Positions 14,799 to 23,454 of a stretch of 39,418 nucleotides of DNA are shown here, piece by piece. The stretch lies in the NCBI GenBank assembly GCA_026397135.1, contig JAPLVL010000035.1, forward strand, positions 1-39,418. Direction: 5' to 3'. The notes beneath the pieces were generated by a model. The model ran no database searches. It was not told the DNA's origin and saw only the letters and a list, made by a program, of their open reading frames with translations. The position numbers and the translations under genes were made by a program. The DNA is from Candidatus Berkelbacteria bacterium (lineage in GTDB: Bacteria; Patescibacteriota; UBA1384; XYA2-FULL-43-10; 1-14-0-10-43-13). How positions within the stretch are numbered: position 1 is the first letter of the stretch; every line of letters starts with the position of its first letter.

Positions 14799-15084
14799 GG
14801 TTTATCCTCCAACCAGCTTCTTTGCCGCATTGTTTGATGATACGGCAGGCATCTTCGGCGTTGGGTAGAATTCCCAATTCGAAATAACTTTGAAAGGAAT
14901 CATACGGAAAACGCAAAGCAAAATCTTGTCGATTGCCTTTTACCCTGACGGTCACTCGTCTATCATTACTGTCGAAATGCTCTCTGTGCAAGGTTTCCAC
15001 CATGTCATCGAGCGAGTGATGTTGAACCATCTTGGTCGGAAGCTTGACTTCCCCAAGATTGGTCAAGACTACTTTTATGACCAT
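14779..15084 (-). CDS. unknown protein, first gene of a two-gene operon
   Basis: 101 residues from the ATG at 15084, chosen because a GAGGTG ribosome-binding site and a near-consensus promoter (15113-15141) fit only this start. It is a mixed alpha/beta protein (MVIKVVLTNLGEVKLPTKMV, RRVTVRVKG, DFALRFPY, ELGILPNAEDACRIIKQCGKEAGW). The DACRIIKQCGKEAGW end suggests a C-terminal helix packing on a sheet. No family is recognised. It is transcribed divergently from the glycosyltransferase gene at 15180. Confidence 0.65.
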   Translation of the reverse strand: MVIKVVLTNLGEVKLPTKMVQHHSLDDMVETLHREHFDSNDRRVTVRVKGNRQDFALRFPYDSFQSYFELGILPNAEDACRIIKQCGKEAGWRINHDSLIE

Positions 15085-15112
15085 GTTGGTCACCTCACTT
15101 TGGGATACATTA

Positions 15113-15141
15113 TTTATACCATATCTTACTGATTTTGTCCA
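15113..15141 (-). promoter_or_regulatory. sigma70-like promoter of the operon 14451-15084
   Basis: TGGACA, 17 bases, TATAAA with an extended -10 TG on the minus strand. The predicted transcription start is about 20 bases before the ATG at 15084. Confidence 0.75.
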
Positions 15142-15143
15142 GA

Positions 15144-15172
15144 TTGATAATTTCCTCACTATGAAATAGGAT
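15144..15172 (+). promoter_or_regulatory. promoter of the glycosyltransferase gene, probably leaderless
   Basis: TTGATA, 17 bases, TAGGAT on the plus strand. The -10 box ends 7 bases before the ATG at 15180, placing the transcription start at or next to the start codon. No ribosome-binding site is present. Confidence 0.5.
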
Positions 15173-15179
15173 TTGGTCT

Positions 15180-16496
15180 ATGAAGCGCAAGATTACCATC
15201 GTATCATTTCTATTTCTTTTCTTGATTTTGTCTGTAATCACGATATTCAAGCCTCTGTCCCAAGACGAAGGAGTGTTTTTGGCAATTGCAAAGGGCATAA
15301 CTTCTGGGGGTTTGCCTTATCGTGATTTCTTTGATCATAAAACTCCTGGAATTTACTTTGCGCTTTTTGGCATTGTCAAATTATTTGGTAATTCAGTACT
15401 CGTTCCAAAGACATTCCTTGTGTTTGTAAATTTGGCTACAGTCGTCTTCACGTTTTTGATAGCAAAGAAGATTAAAGTTAATGGAAATATTGCAGCAGTT
15501 TTTACTTTGTTCAGGATGATCTTTTTTGAAGGTAATAGCATTATTGCAGAGCCATTTGTTATACTTTTTCTTACTATTTCACTCTATCTTCTATTGCAGC
15601 CAAGATTTGCAATTCAGTATTTTCTAGCAGGATTATGTCTGGGAATTTCAATTCTTTTCAAACAGACTGCAGTCGTAAATTTAATGGTAATTCTGCTGCT
15701 ATGTTTAATCACTTCGAAATGGTCCAAATTATTAATGATATTATTGGGAGCAGGTACCATTTTCGCGAGTGTATTTCTGTATATATATTTGAACGGTTTA
15801 GTAATACCTGCGTATGAACAAATCATACTTTACAATATTACGAGTTATCCTCGGGAACACTTGGTGTTACTACTATCAAATCTCTGGCCTGCATTTGTCT
15901 TGATATTGCCGCTTTGGGCCCTTTTCATTATTGGCTTGAATAAACGGTTTATCAGTAATCATTTACTTGTGATAGCGTTTGCCATTTTGCCAATTCCCCT
16001 CTTCTTTATACGTCACTATCCTCATTATTGGTTACAAATTATCCCTTTTGTTGCTATCGTTGCTGCGTATGCTTACAATAAAATTCATCTACGATACCAA
16101 TATTTGATTTTGGCATTTATCATACTAGTTATGATCTTTCCGGTTACTCAGATTAGGAGAAATATCATTTTGCTTGATGAACAATTTCGTATTACCAAGT
16201 ATTTGAATAGTTTACAAGAAGATAGGATACTAACAGAGAATCAATTTTCCTCATACTATTTTCTTTCTGACAAAAAACCATTAAATAAATATCTGTATAT
16301 TACTGAAATTGATGATTGGAGCGAGGGGGCTCAAAACAAGACCATTAGTGATCTGCAAATACATCTTAATACGGTGATTATTTGGCCCAAAGATTCTAAT
16401 TTTGCTTACGCAAAAAACTTGCAAAGTTATATCCTTGACAATTACTCGATCAAAAAGTCTTATGATCAAAGTGGGGTACTAATATTATCCAAATAG
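15180..16496 (+). CDS. GT-C family membrane glycosyltransferase (PMT_2/ArnT-like)
   Basis: 438-residue polytopic membrane protein with about ten hydrophobic segments. The N-terminal segment is followed by SQDEGVFLAIAKGI...GGLPYRDFFDHKTPGIYF. The acidic DEG after the first membrane helix and the YRDxxDHKxPG motif are characteristic of lipid-phosphate-sugar-dependent glycosyltransferases of the dolichyl-phosphate-mannose/ArnT type. A short soluble C-terminal part follows. It probably transfers a sugar to a cell-surface glycan, lipid or protein outside the membrane. Base composition is AT-rich like the other surface genes nearby. Its stop abuts that of the convergent gene with no spacer. Confidence 0.82.
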   Translation: MKRKITIVSFLFLFLILSVITIFKPLSQDEGVFLAIAKGITSGGLPYRDFFDHKTPGIYFALFGIVKLFGNSVLVPKTFLVFVNLATVVFTFLIAKKIKVNGNIAAVFTLFRMIFFEGNSIIAEPFVILFLTISLYLLLQPRFAIQYFLAGLCLGISILFKQTAVVNLMVILLLCLITSKWSKLLMILLGAGTIFASVFLYIYLNGLVIPAYEQIILYNITSYPREHLVLLLSNLWPAFVLILPLWALFIIGLNKRFISNHLLVIAFAILPIPLFFIRHYPHYWLQIIPFVAIVAAYAYNKIHLRYQYLILAFIILVMIFPVTQIRRNIILLDEQFRITKYLNSLQEDRILTENQFSSYYFLSDKKPLNKYLYITEIDDWSEGAQNKTISDLQIHLNTVIIWPKDSNFAYAKNLQSYILDNYSIKKSYDQSGVLILSK

Positions 16497-18512
16497 TTAT
16501 TTGACGATGATCCCAGTATTGCTAAACCAACCCCATTTGGCTTTGAATGTTGCGATATCATATGTTTTGCCAGGATAGCCATATCCAGAATCGGTAACCG
16601 AAAAAGAAGTCGGATTATCGACTGTGCCGGTAAATCCTTTGACCACTTGAACATGCATACCGTTGACACCGTGGATGCTTTTGCCGGCAGGAGTTTTCCA
16701 ATTAACTTCATATGTCGGCCAGGCACCGTTGACCCACCAAATAATGATCGGATTTCCTGCTGAAATCTGAGTTGCTAGGTCTGAAACGGTCATGTTTGTC
16801 TTGACTTCATTTGAAACCCCATATGACGAAAGGGCTTTTGCGATGGGATCCCAATACGAACCATAGCCCCAGCCAATATTATCGGCTTTGCCGCTCAAAT
16901 CGCCAACGATTCCAACGTCGGGATCTCCCCAGATTGCTCCGCCCTCTGCCCATGTTCCCGACCATGGTGTTGTGTCGTAACCGACTTTGCTGATAATGCT
17001 AGATTCAGAAGCGCTGATTCCGCGATAAGCAAGTGCACTTCGAGCTGCTGAAATCATACACGAATACATGTAAGCCTGATGATAGGCTGGAACATTCAAA
17101 CTAGCGCTCTGATCTGCGGTAGTAAATGAATATGTATACGGTTGTCTGGAGTTTATACCGGAAATGCTAACAACCCCGCTCGCAATTGAAACAGTATATT
17201 TTGTCGAATAAGCGAGTTTGGAGTGCGCGAAGCTGACCGTGTTACCACCCCAGCTGAAAGTTCCTGTGGCGGCGGGCGTGATTGAAAACTTTGATTCAGC
17301 TGAAGCTTGATTTACCGCTTGATTGAAAGTCAAAGAGATTTTCTGATCGACAGAAATCTTGGTCCCTCCGCTTGACGGACTTGTGGAGCTAACAACTACT
17401 GCACCAATGGTTGTGAAATCAAATGAAATTTCCTCTTCGAGCGGGCTTTTGTCGGCTGCCAGGGCAGAAGTTCCCAATTTGACAGTATATTTAGTTTCTT
17501 TCGAAAGCAGTGTTGGGTGGAAAGTCATCGTTCTGTTGTCGCTCCATTCAAATACTCCCATGACTTGCGGATTGATGGAAAAAGCCTTTTCTGTTGAGCT
17601 TTTGTCCATATCCTGTAAAAATTCCAGGACAATCGGATCCGTTGTCAGTACTTGGTCCGAAGTTGGCGAATACTTTTTCAAGCCAGGTGCATCGATCGTT
17701 TCAAAATTTAAGTTCTTGATCTCATCTTTGCTTAATTGAGTTTTATTGCCTGTCTTGTAATTGATTTGATTAATTTCGCGATAAATTTTCAGATTGTACT
17801 GTGTCCCCTTCTTGAATGGGCTTTTGGGAGTCAGTGAATAAACCAGGCCAACTCTTTCAACAGATAAATCTACGACAGGTGTTGTTTCAAAATCAAAAGT
17901 TGCAATTTCCGGAATTGTGGAATCACTGGTAGCTGTAATAACCTGATTGGGCAATATCCCCTTGTCTCCATCCGCAAAAGAGACCGATGAAATCTCGGGC
18001 AGGTCTGGCGTCTCGATACTAAAAAGGTATTTACTCTCGTCTCTCTCCAAAGCGTTCCGGATTCCTGTGACCGAAATGGTATATCGGGTAGATAGATCAG
18101 GCGAAATATCAGGACTAAAAGTTAGTTTCGACTCATGTCCACCCCAAACGGATTGGCTCAATTTCCAACTGCCTGGAAGCTGGGGGGAAATTTCATAGTG
18201 GAGTGACTTGGGGTTTACAAAATGATTAAACTCGGCAACGACAGGCCCTTTGTCTGAAAACATGGTGGAATTGAGTGCTGGATCGGTTGGATATACTACT
18301 TTTGGTGTCAGATAAAAGTAAACAGTAGTGGTCGCAAATAAAAGAAGCATGAGTAGTAGATTTATCAGAAGTTTGTGGCGGAAGCGCCAATTGGAGCGGA
18401 AATGTTTCGGAAGAAATATATACAAAAGCCAGAAAATAACAAAACAGCAAATCAGGCTAAATCCAAAATAGAAAAGAAATTGTTGTGATGGTGGAAAATG
18501 AAGAAATTTCAT
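16497..18512 (-). CDS. membrane-anchored protein with Ig-like (Big_5) domains and C39-type peptidase-like domain
   Basis: 671 residues from the ATG at 18512, which overlaps the stop of the upstream gene by one base (TAATG). Two membrane segments near the N-terminus (about 10-34 and 47-68) are followed by an extracellular region. That region holds repeated Ig-like domains (for example YSPTSDQVLTTDPIVLEF and STSPSSGGTKISVDQKISLTF, the Big_5 pattern). The last 190 residues resemble the Peptidase_C39_2 family: YSCMISAARSALAYRG with the likely catalytic Cys, HGVNGMHVQVVKGF with His, and FSVTDSGYG with Asp. Predicted role: surface or cell-wall cysteine peptidase or amidase. The catalytic assignment is by motif only. 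Confidence 0.78.
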   Translation of the reverse strand: MKFLHFPPSQQFLFYFGFSLICCFVIFWLLYIFLPKHFRSNWRFRHKLLINLLLMLLLFATTTVYFYLTPKVVYPTDPALNSTMFSDKGPVVAEFNHFVNPKSLHYEISPQLPGSWKLSQSVWGGHESKLTFSPDISPDLSTRYTISVTGIRNALERDESKYLFSIETPDLPEISSVSFADGDKGILPNQVITATSDSTIPEIATFDFETTPVVDLSVERVGLVYSLTPKSPFKKGTQYNLKIYREINQINYKTGNKTQLSKDEIKNLNFETIDAPGLKKYSPTSDQVLTTDPIVLEFLQDMDKSSTEKAFSINPQVMGVFEWSDNRTMTFHPTLLSKETKYTVKLGTSALAADKSPLEEEISFDFTTIGAVVVSSTSPSSGGTKISVDQKISLTFNQAVNQASAESKFSITPAATGTFSWGGNTVSFAHSKLAYSTKYTVSIASGVVSISGINSRQPYTYSFTTADQSASLNVPAYHQAYMYSCMISAARSALAYRGISASESSIISKVGYDTTPWSGTWAEGGAIWGDPDVGIVGDLSGKADNIGWGYGSYWDPIAKALSSYGVSNEVKTNMTVSDLATQISAGNPIIIWWVNGAWPTYEVNWKTPAGKSIHGVNGMHVQVVKGFTGTVDNPTSFSVTDSGYGYPGKTYDIATFKAKWGWFSNTGIIVK

Positions 18513-21442
18513 TATTTCTCCCAGGCTGTTGCAATCTTGGAAACGGAAGTGAAAACAACTGGGCCAGTATCTAGGTCTGATCGGAATGGTTTCATACAGT
18601 TGAAGAGATCTGTTACTCTTTGTTGTTCGGCAGAATTGAACCAATGCGGATGTGAGAGAAATGTGATTTGTTTTTTCGAATCAAGGGTAGCGGAAGTATT
18701 GTTTTGGTCGAATCGCTCGATCAGCTCCTTGGCCGAGAACCAGTAGGAATCTGCGCCGTTGTCTGGAATTTCCAGAATAGAGAGGTTGTCAGTGCCGGAC
18801 TTGTTTTGATCGCTTGCTGAAGGGTAATATGGCATCGTCGTTGCGAGCAAATTCCAGGGGCCAGGTAAATTGTTTTTACCAAAGGTATATTTGGTTCGGC
18901 CGGAACTGTCAGAACTGAAATTAAGATTGGCCAAGGTGTTCAATACGGTAGCATCAGCAAACCAAGCGCCAGCTCGGAAATATATCGGGTTTGGCAAGCC
19001 ATTGTCAGAGAAAATCTGCCTTGATTTATTGACAATCAGAGTAATCTCGTCCGGCGTGTATGAGGAAAGTGGTACGCCATAACCGTCGCCGTTGTCACCC
19101 CAATTCGGTGTTTGGTGTGGAGTCACTCCAGCGCTAGTCACCAAATCGTAAAACAGATGCAAATGCATCCCAATATCATCACCCTTGTCCAATCTGGCTT
19201 TGATCCAGTCGGTCAGTTGTGAGACTCGCCCCTTCGAAATGGTGTCTGTAGTATAAATCCTAGGATTCCAGTAGTGTGTGAGCGGCATATCATTCTGATC
19301 CGCAATATCAGTCATCGCCTTCAGATAATCATCCTTTGCGTCATAGCCCTCCCAATCAATAGTCCAGGAAACATAGAGCGGCTCTGAGACTGCAAATCCG
19401 CAATTTTGACTTTGATATGTCTTGTCGCCATCGACAATATCGGCAACAATTTGATAAGTCCCAGGCTTGAAACCGGACAGAGGAATTGAAGTTTCGTATG
19501 TGCCGGTATCGACAAAAGTCATAAATCCTGATTTGGTCGTGTTCAAAATCTGCCAATTCACGACTGGGTTTTTCAGGTCAAGATCAGTATTGGCCGAAAA
19601 AGTGAGAGCGGCAATATTATTATACTCGTCAAATATGTTCCATCTTTTGCCAACTGTTGCTCTAACAGGGTAGTTCTCAATATCTTTCAGCTCAACTTGA
19701 TATTTAATCTTGGAAGATTCATCCTTTTTTGTGGCAACCAGTGGCGCACTAGTCTTGAAATCACCGAAATATATGTAGAGATTTATATTTTCATTATTTG
19801 GCTTGATTGTCTCTGGTAGAGCAACAGTCAGGGTTGTATCGTTTCGATTCCAGCCGTTTAGGAGTGTATAGTCAATTTGCTTTGAATTCTTGCCGTCGAA
19901 GAATACAATTGCAATGTCGCGGCCAAAACTATCAACCTTGTACTTGGAAATGAGCGAAGTATGATCTATTACAATATTAATCTTGTTGTCCTTGACCAGG
20001 CCGGTGAAGGAATCTTTGTTCGTGACTCGAATATTCTGGCGGTAAATGTAATCACTGTTCCACCAGGTGATTTTCATGTTTTGGCGAAGACTCGTCTGCA
20101 CTTCGGAAACGATCGTGGGGGAAATTAACAAAACTACGGCAGAAACCAAAATTGCGATCAAAAGAATATGTCGCTTCTTGACCAATCTCTTCAGTCTCGG
20201 TTTATCGTTAGTACCAAGGAAGAAAAACCGCCGGAGTCTCCACCATTCTTTTCTGCCCGAAGTGGCAACTTCTTCGCCCAATTTGACGACAGGCAATGAT
20301 TCCAAGATTCGCTCCTGCTCTTCGTGAGAATCTCTAATAAGCGTTAGGCTAAGTTTGAAATTAAACGGCAGAAATGTAGCGAGCGCGAGTGAGAGCAGAA
20401 CTGTCGCGATAAACAAAATCAAGACTATCAGGGGAGAGCTAAACTTGATCCCACCGGCCATTTGGTAAAAGCTAAGCAGGAAAATGTGCGTCCAGAAAAT
20501 CGCATAAGCATTTTGTCCGAAGGTGAGAAAGAGGTCGCGCAGAAGTGGCATCCTGGTGTAGCTTTTGAAAGCATAAAAGAGGTAGCAAAGAGCAAGGGTA
20601 GCGGTGATTCCGGTCAAAAGGAAAGTTGGCATTGGCGGCCAGCGCAGAAAAAACTCAGAAATTAGGCCAAATTTCCAAAGCAGAAGAGAAAAGGCCGAGA
20701 GGAAAAGGAGCGAAACAATGGTAGCCAAGCGGAAAAATTGAAATTTGCGAGTAAGCCCCTCGGTTGACAGCAATTTCATCCCGACATAGAGTCCGACGAA
20801 GAAAACAGGTGCATAATGAAAAATCGGAAAACGATACAAGCCGACGCCGCCAACAAAGAAGGCTTTCCAAGGAAGAAGGAAGCTAAATACTGGGACAAAA
20901 TTCAAAAGATAACCGATCAGATAGATGACTAAGCAGCTGATAATTGTAAGCATGAGAGATTTTCCAATTTTCGCAATCTGTTTTTGGAACAGCATCACGA
21001 TAAGGGAGAAGAAAATCAGAGGAGGAATGTACTCTGTAAACGATGGGAGTATGCGGAAGGATAGAATATTAATGATTAATTGATTGCGGGAGACAAAATC
21101 TGAGGTCACAAGATCTCTTGCGACAACAAAAAAAGCTAATATATAGTAAGATATTAGCAATAGAATGATTCGTCGCATAATCCGCTTGGCGGCGTCATAG
21201 CGATCTATGCCATCGCGTAAGTAAGCAACGGACATTGTGGCGCCCGAGACGAAGAGAAACATGACGAAGCAGAACAAATTACCAAGTGATTCGAGGCTTA
21301 GTATGAATGAATTGTCGCGGTCATGAAAAAAATAGACAGAGTGGGCTAGAACCATCAACAAGACGGCAATGCCTCTCAAAAGGTCTAATATAAAAAACCG
21401 ACGTTTTGAATTCATCTGTTTCTTTCTTTGATGATTGTCCAT
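18512..21442 (-). CDS. acyltransferase - DUF2341-like - polysaccharide deacetylase fusion protein
   Basis: About 976 residues from the ATG at 21442 (an ATG at 21415 is an alternative). The N-terminal 380 residues form a polytopic acyltransferase of the HGSNAT/DUF1624-like group (LDLLRGIAVLLMVLAHSVYFF, with the conserved Arg and His). After a further membrane segment comes a DUF2341-like module (WWNSDYIYRQNIRV ... INLYIYFGD), then an Ig-like segment. The C-terminal domain is polysaccharide-deacetylase-like: TIDWEGYD, IGMHLHLFYD (HxH metal site), YFRAGAW and LSHPHWF. The protein could acylate and deacetylate surface glycans. It is co-transcribed with the Ig/C39 protein downstream and divergent from the GT2 fusion. 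Domain order is seen; activities are inferred. Confidence 0.78.
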   Translation of the reverse strand: MDNHQRKKQMNSKRRFFILDLLRGIAVLLMVLAHSVYFFHDRDNSFILSLESLGNLFCFVMFLFVSGATMSVAYLRDGIDRYDAAKRIMRRIILLLISYYILAFFVVARDLVTSDFVSRNQLIINILSFRILPSFTEYIPPLIFFSLIVMLFQKQIAKIGKSLMLTIISCLVIYLIGYLLNFVPVFSFLLPWKAFFVGGVGLYRFPIFHYAPVFFVGLYVGMKLLSTEGLTRKFQFFRLATIVSLLFLSAFSLLLWKFGLISEFFLRWPPMPTFLLTGITATLALCYLFYAFKSYTRMPLLRDLFLTFGQNAYAIFWTHIFLLSFYQMAGGIKFSSPLIVLILFIATVLLSLALATFLPFNFKLSLTLIRDSHEEQERILESLPVVKLGEEVATSGRKEWWRLRRFFFLGTNDKPRLKRLVKKRHILLIAILVSAVVLLISPTIVSEVQTSLRQNMKITWWNSDYIYRQNIRVTNKDSFTGLVKDNKINIVIDHTSLISKYKVDSFGRDIAIVFFDGKNSKQIDYTLLNGWNRNDTTLTVALPETIKPNNENINLYIYFGDFKTSAPLVATKKDESSKIKYQVELKDIENYPVRATVGKRWNIFDEYNNIAALTFSANTDLDLKNPVVNWQILNTTKSGFMTFVDTGTYETSIPLSGFKPGTYQIVADIVDGDKTYQSQNCGFAVSEPLYVSWTIDWEGYDAKDDYLKAMTDIADQNDMPLTHYWNPRIYTTDTISKGRVSQLTDWIKARLDKGDDIGMHLHLFYDLVTSAGVTPHQTPNWGDNGDGYGVPLSSYTPDEITLIVNKSRQIFSDNGLPNPIYFRAGAWFADATVLNTLANLNFSSDSSGRTKYTFGKNNLPGPWNLLATTMPYYPSASDQNKSGTDNLSILEIPDNGADSYWFSAKELIERFDQNNTSATLDSKKQITFLSHPHWFNSAEQQRVTDLFNCMKPFRSDLDTGPVVFTSVSKIATAWEK

Positions 21443-21456
21443 ATAAATATTATAAT
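21442..21456. promoter_or_regulatory. overlapping divergent -10 boxes
   Basis: TATAAA at 21442-21447 (+) ends 7 bases before ATG 21455. TATAAT on the minus strand (21454-21449) ends 6 bases before the ATG at 21442. Both imply very short or absent leaders; the -35 boxes are weak. Confidence 0.4.
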
Positions 21457-23389
21457 GCAAAAAACTAATAAAAACAAAAATATTCAAATTTCGATAGTTT
21501 CTCCTCTGTATAACGAAGAGGCAGTTATTGAATTGTTTTATATTAAAATTAAAGAAATTTTGAATCATTTCGAGAATTCCGAACTTGTACTGGTAAACGA
21601 CGGCTCGACTGATCAGACTTTTGCAAAAATTAATAAATTGTCTCGTCATGATTCCCGAATCAAAATTATAAGCCTTGTCACGAACCAAGGACAATCAAAA
21701 GCGATATTGGCTGGGATTAAAACATCTCGTGGAGAAGCTATTGTAGTGATTGATAGTGATTTGCAAGATCCGCCGAATTTGATAAATCATATGTACGAGG
21801 AATATGAAAAAGGAGCGAAGATTGTGATGGCGTCCCGAATTTCGCGGTCAGATAGCAGATTTAAGATTTTGACGGCGAAGCTGTTTTATTTCCTTCTGAA
21901 TACGCTTACAAGGAGAAAATTTTCACCGAATTTCGGCGAGTTTTATCTATTTGATCGAAATTTGTTACCACAAATATTGCAGTACGAGGATTGTCATCCA
22001 ATGCTACGATTCTTACTTCCAAATTTGGGCCTACGATTTGCTGAGGTGAAATACAAAAGATTGCCTAGAACAAGAGGAGAATCACACTATTCAATTCTCT
22101 CTATGCTTCGGCTGGCCTGGCAATCAATCTGTTTCTCTCGGAAATTTAAGCCGTCGGAACCAGCCAAACGAGTGGCTATTATTGGTGCTGGCATAACTGG
22201 GCTTGCGCTCGGGTATTTCCTCTCAAAACAAAATTTCCAGGTCACTGTTTACGAAAAACAAGACGAAATCGGAGGATTACTTCAGATATCAGAGTCGCAA
22301 GGAGTCCTTTTTGAGAAATATTATCATCATTTTTTTTCATCTGATTCATCGCTAATCTCATTGCTCGATGACTTGGGACTTAAATCGAATATTAGATGGC
22401 ACAAAAGCAATATCGCATTTCTTGCAAATAAACACTTTTATGATTTTAACAGTCCGAACGACCTAATCTCGCTTCCCTTCCTATCTCTTTGGGCAAAGTT
22501 TCGATTCGGGCTGGGCTACCTTTTCGTCAAAATCTCACCGTATCGTTTGCTAAATTTGGCAAAAACGGCTTCGAGATTAATTATATTTACATTTGGTCTG
22601 GAGAATTACAGCAAAATTTGGCACCCACTTCTGGCCGGTAAATTTGGCACAGAGGCGGAAAAAGTCGCCGCGAGTTGGTTTGCGGCGAGGATCAAGACCA
22701 GGGCGAGCTCAAATAGCGGAAAAGGCGAATATTTGGGATATCTGGCTGGGAGTTTCAAAGCGTTGCTGACAAGATTGGAAAAAAGCATTCGTTTAAACGG
22801 TGGTGAAATTATCCTGAATTCAAAAATTGAAAAGATTACAAAGAAAAATGGTAAATTCCTGGTGAACAAAAATGAATTTGATTTCGTAGTATCAACAACG
22901 CCAACTTTTTCCAGGAACAGAAACACAAAATATTTAGGGGTAGTTTGCGTCGTCCTGACTCTGAGCCAAAAGTTAACTGATTATTACTGGGTAAACATAT
23001 TGGATGAGAGATTGCCTTTCAAGGTGATGGTCGAGCACACGAATTTGATCGGAGCAGAAGCAAATCGGCACCTTGTATATTTGGCTGAGTATCTCGACCC
23101 TAATTCTTTGAGATATTCTGCTGGTGACAATGAATTTGTGACGGAATATTTGGCCACTCTTGAGAGTATTTTCCCGGGAGTCAGCCAGAGTATGATCTCT
23201 TCGACTGTTTTTCGATCCCCTATTGCACAGCCAGTGATTACGAAAAATTTCAAACAACTGAAATCTGAAACAGACATCCCAAATTACTTTGAGATTACTA
23301 TGGCCCACATTTACCCAGAAGACCGGGGCTTGAATTACGGGATCAAAATGGCAAAGGAGTTGTCCCAGAAAATTGTTGATTGCTGTTAG
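21455..23389 (+). CDS. GT2 glycosyltransferase fused to FAD/NAD-dependent oxidoreductase
   Basis: 644 residues from ATG 21455 (TTG 21428 or ATG 21431 possible). Residues 10-235 are a family 2 glycosyltransferase like DPM1/GtrB: ISIVSPLYNEE, VLVNDGSTD, VIDSDLQDPP with the DxD-type Asp100/Asp102, and RGESHYSILSM. Instead of the usual C-terminal membrane helices, a Rossmann FAD domain begins at about 239 (VAIIGAGITGLALGYFL, then VYEKQDEIGG). It is followed by an amine-oxidase or UDP-galactopyranose-mutase-like body and a C-terminal FAD-binding end (DRGLNYGIKMAKEL). It may couple sugar transfer to redox modification of a lipid-linked sugar; that is inference. Confidence 0.82.
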   Translation: MQKTNKNKNIQISIVSPLYNEEAVIELFYIKIKEILNHFENSELVLVNDGSTDQTFAKINKLSRHDSRIKIISLVTNQGQSKAILAGIKTSRGEAIVVIDSDLQDPPNLINHMYEEYEKGAKIVMASRISRSDSRFKILTAKLFYFLLNTLTRRKFSPNFGEFYLFDRNLLPQILQYEDCHPMLRFLLPNLGLRFAEVKYKRLPRTRGESHYSILSMLRLAWQSICFSRKFKPSEPAKRVAIIGAGITGLALGYFLSKQNFQVTVYEKQDEIGGLLQISESQGVLFEKYYHHFFSSDSSLISLLDDLGLKSNIRWHKSNIAFLANKHFYDFNSPNDLISLPFLSLWAKFRFGLGYLFVKISPYRLLNLAKTASRLIIFTFGLENYSKIWHPLLAGKFGTEAEKVAASWFAARIKTRASSNSGKGEYLGYLAGSFKALLTRLEKSIRLNGGEIILNSKIEKITKKNGKFLVNKNEFDFVVSTTPTFSRNRNTKYLGVVCVVLTLSQKLTDYYWVNILDERLPFKVMVEHTNLIGAEANRHLVYLAEYLDPNSLRYSAGDNEFVTEYLATLESIFPGVSQSMISSTVFRSPIAQPVITKNFKQLKSETDIPNYFEITMAHIYPEDRGLNYGIKMAKELSQKIVDCC

Positions 23390-23418
23390 TACTGTTTTGG
23401 TCTTGTCTAAAAGTATGT

Positions 23419-23446
23419 TTGAGATTAAAATGTAAACAAATATAAT
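23419..23446 (+). promoter_or_regulatory. promoter of the MBL-fold gene, leaderless
   Basis: TTGAGA, 16 bases, TATAAT; the -10 box ends 8 bases before ATG 23455, and no Shine-Dalgarno sequence is present. The predicted transcript starts at about the ATG. Confidence 0.55.
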
Positions 23447-23454
23447 ATTATTGT

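Noticed and set aside
16494-16499. Abutting stop codons of convergent genes as evidence of a fused or misassembled region
   Set aside because: Both proteins end naturally at their expected C-termini, so TAG/TTA abutment is simply tight packing.
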